Shown here in pieces: positions 42,245-42,500 of a stretch of DNA of 42,500 nt; the first letter of the stretch is position 1, and each line of letters begins with the position of its first letter. Source of the stretch: Sneathiella litorea (GTDB taxonomy: Bacteria; Pseudomonadota; Alphaproteobacteria; Sneathiellales; Sneathiellaceae). The notes beneath the pieces are model-generated. The model was not told where the DNA came from. It ran no database searches and saw nothing but the letters and a program-made list of their open reading frames with translations. Position numbers and translations under genes: made by a program. The DNA lies in assembly GCF_009882915.1 (NCBI RefSeq), contig NZ_WTUW01000002.1, positions 515,808-558,307 of the forward strand. Direction: 5' to 3'.

Positions 42245-42500
42245 GTTGCTGCCATTCGGCCAGTGCGGAACTTCATTGAAGTTTGAATGTTGGTCGGTTG
42301 TTTAGGTAGCGCTCATGATTGAAGTGATTATGGATTGAAGAGTAGATTGAGACGATTTTCTGCAAACTTCGCAGGCGCCTGAATTGTAGCATCGCCTGCA
42401 CCCTTCGTCGAAATGGCAGGTGGGAGTTTTCACAACGATTGTTCTTCCAACGCCCAGTTACCTGGATATCTTTGTTTCCAATCAAAGTCATAGCGGCACG
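42241..42500 (-). mobile_element. IS6-family element, copy 5, truncated and cut by window edge
   Basis: Similarity to the 3' part of the transposase gene begins at CTAAGTTGCTGCC (42241), inside the last transposase codons. The usual terminus, about 65-90 bp further out in copies 3 and 4, is absent. The rest of the element lies beyond the window. It forms the right boundary of module D. Confidence 0.8.
42273..42491 (-). pseudogene. IS6-family transposase fragment, copy 5
   Basis: The minus-strand frame codes the C-terminal part, with NNRCENSHLPFRRR carrying the catalytic Glu. It stops at FKLQ because a TGA replaces the CGA found after this motif in copies 3 and 4, which lose about 15 residues more. 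The upstream part continues past the window edge. With the premature stop and missing terminus it is probably not functional. Confidence 0.7.

Noticed and set aside
1-42500. CRISPR arrays, tRNA or rRNA genes, phage genes, toxin-antitoxin or defence systems
   Set aside because: No regularly spaced repeats, cloverleaf-like stretches or recognisable protein families of these kinds were seen.

Overview
The window looks like accessory DNA of an alphaproteobacterium, possibly marine or host-associated. This rests on a heterotetrameric sarcosine oxidase operon, many ABC and TRAP importers, and IS6-family elements of an alphaproteobacterial type. There are no rRNA, tRNA, replication or conjugation genes, so plasmid versus chromosome cannot be decided. 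Base composition changes visibly along the window: the sarcosine oxidase block is GC-richer, and the TRAP/hydantoinase block is clearly AT-richer.

The layout is four catabolic modules separated by copies or scraps of IS6-family elements, all with the transposase on the minus strand. Module A (about 0.5-7.6 kb) has a GlxA-type AraC regulator divergent from soxB-soxD-soxA-soxG-purU, for oxidative demethylation of sarcosine with one-carbon transfer to tetrahydrofolate. Module B (7.7-22.7 kb) has a polar amino-acid ABC importer ending in an amidase-signature hydrolase, a second GlxA-type regulator, a TRAP transporter (dctPQM), hydantoinase/oxoprolinase subunits A and B, a LysR regulator and an MmgE/PrpD protein. 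Module C (23.6-33.3 kb) has a branched-chain-type importer (livJGFHM order), a divergent amidase, a crotonase, a PaaK-like acyl-CoA ligase and a TetR regulator. Module D (34.3-42.2 kb) is one eight-gene operon: substrate-binding protein, MaoC hydratase, acyl-CoA synthetase, RidA-like protein and LivHMGF, divergent from an IclR regulator.

Each module couples uptake of a small, probably nitrogen-containing solute to its first catabolic steps. In C the logic reads import, amide hydrolysis, CoA activation, hydration. In D it reads import, CoA activation, hydration, with a RidA-fold protein that lacks the usual catalytic arginine. The substrates of B, C and D cannot be read from the sequence.

The strongest new signals are regulatory and architectural. 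An 18-bp perfect palindrome in the TetR/PaaK divergent promoter recurs with 15 of 18 identical bases upstream of the module C importer, which suggests one TetR regulon. Two 11-bp palindromic boxes exactly 20 bp apart lie in the IclR/importer divergent promoter of module D. Several genes at module edges end exactly at IS boundaries, and some C-termini or stop codons are supplied by IS sequence. Only one transposase ORF (33510-34220) is intact; the others are truncated or carry frameshift or stop mutations.
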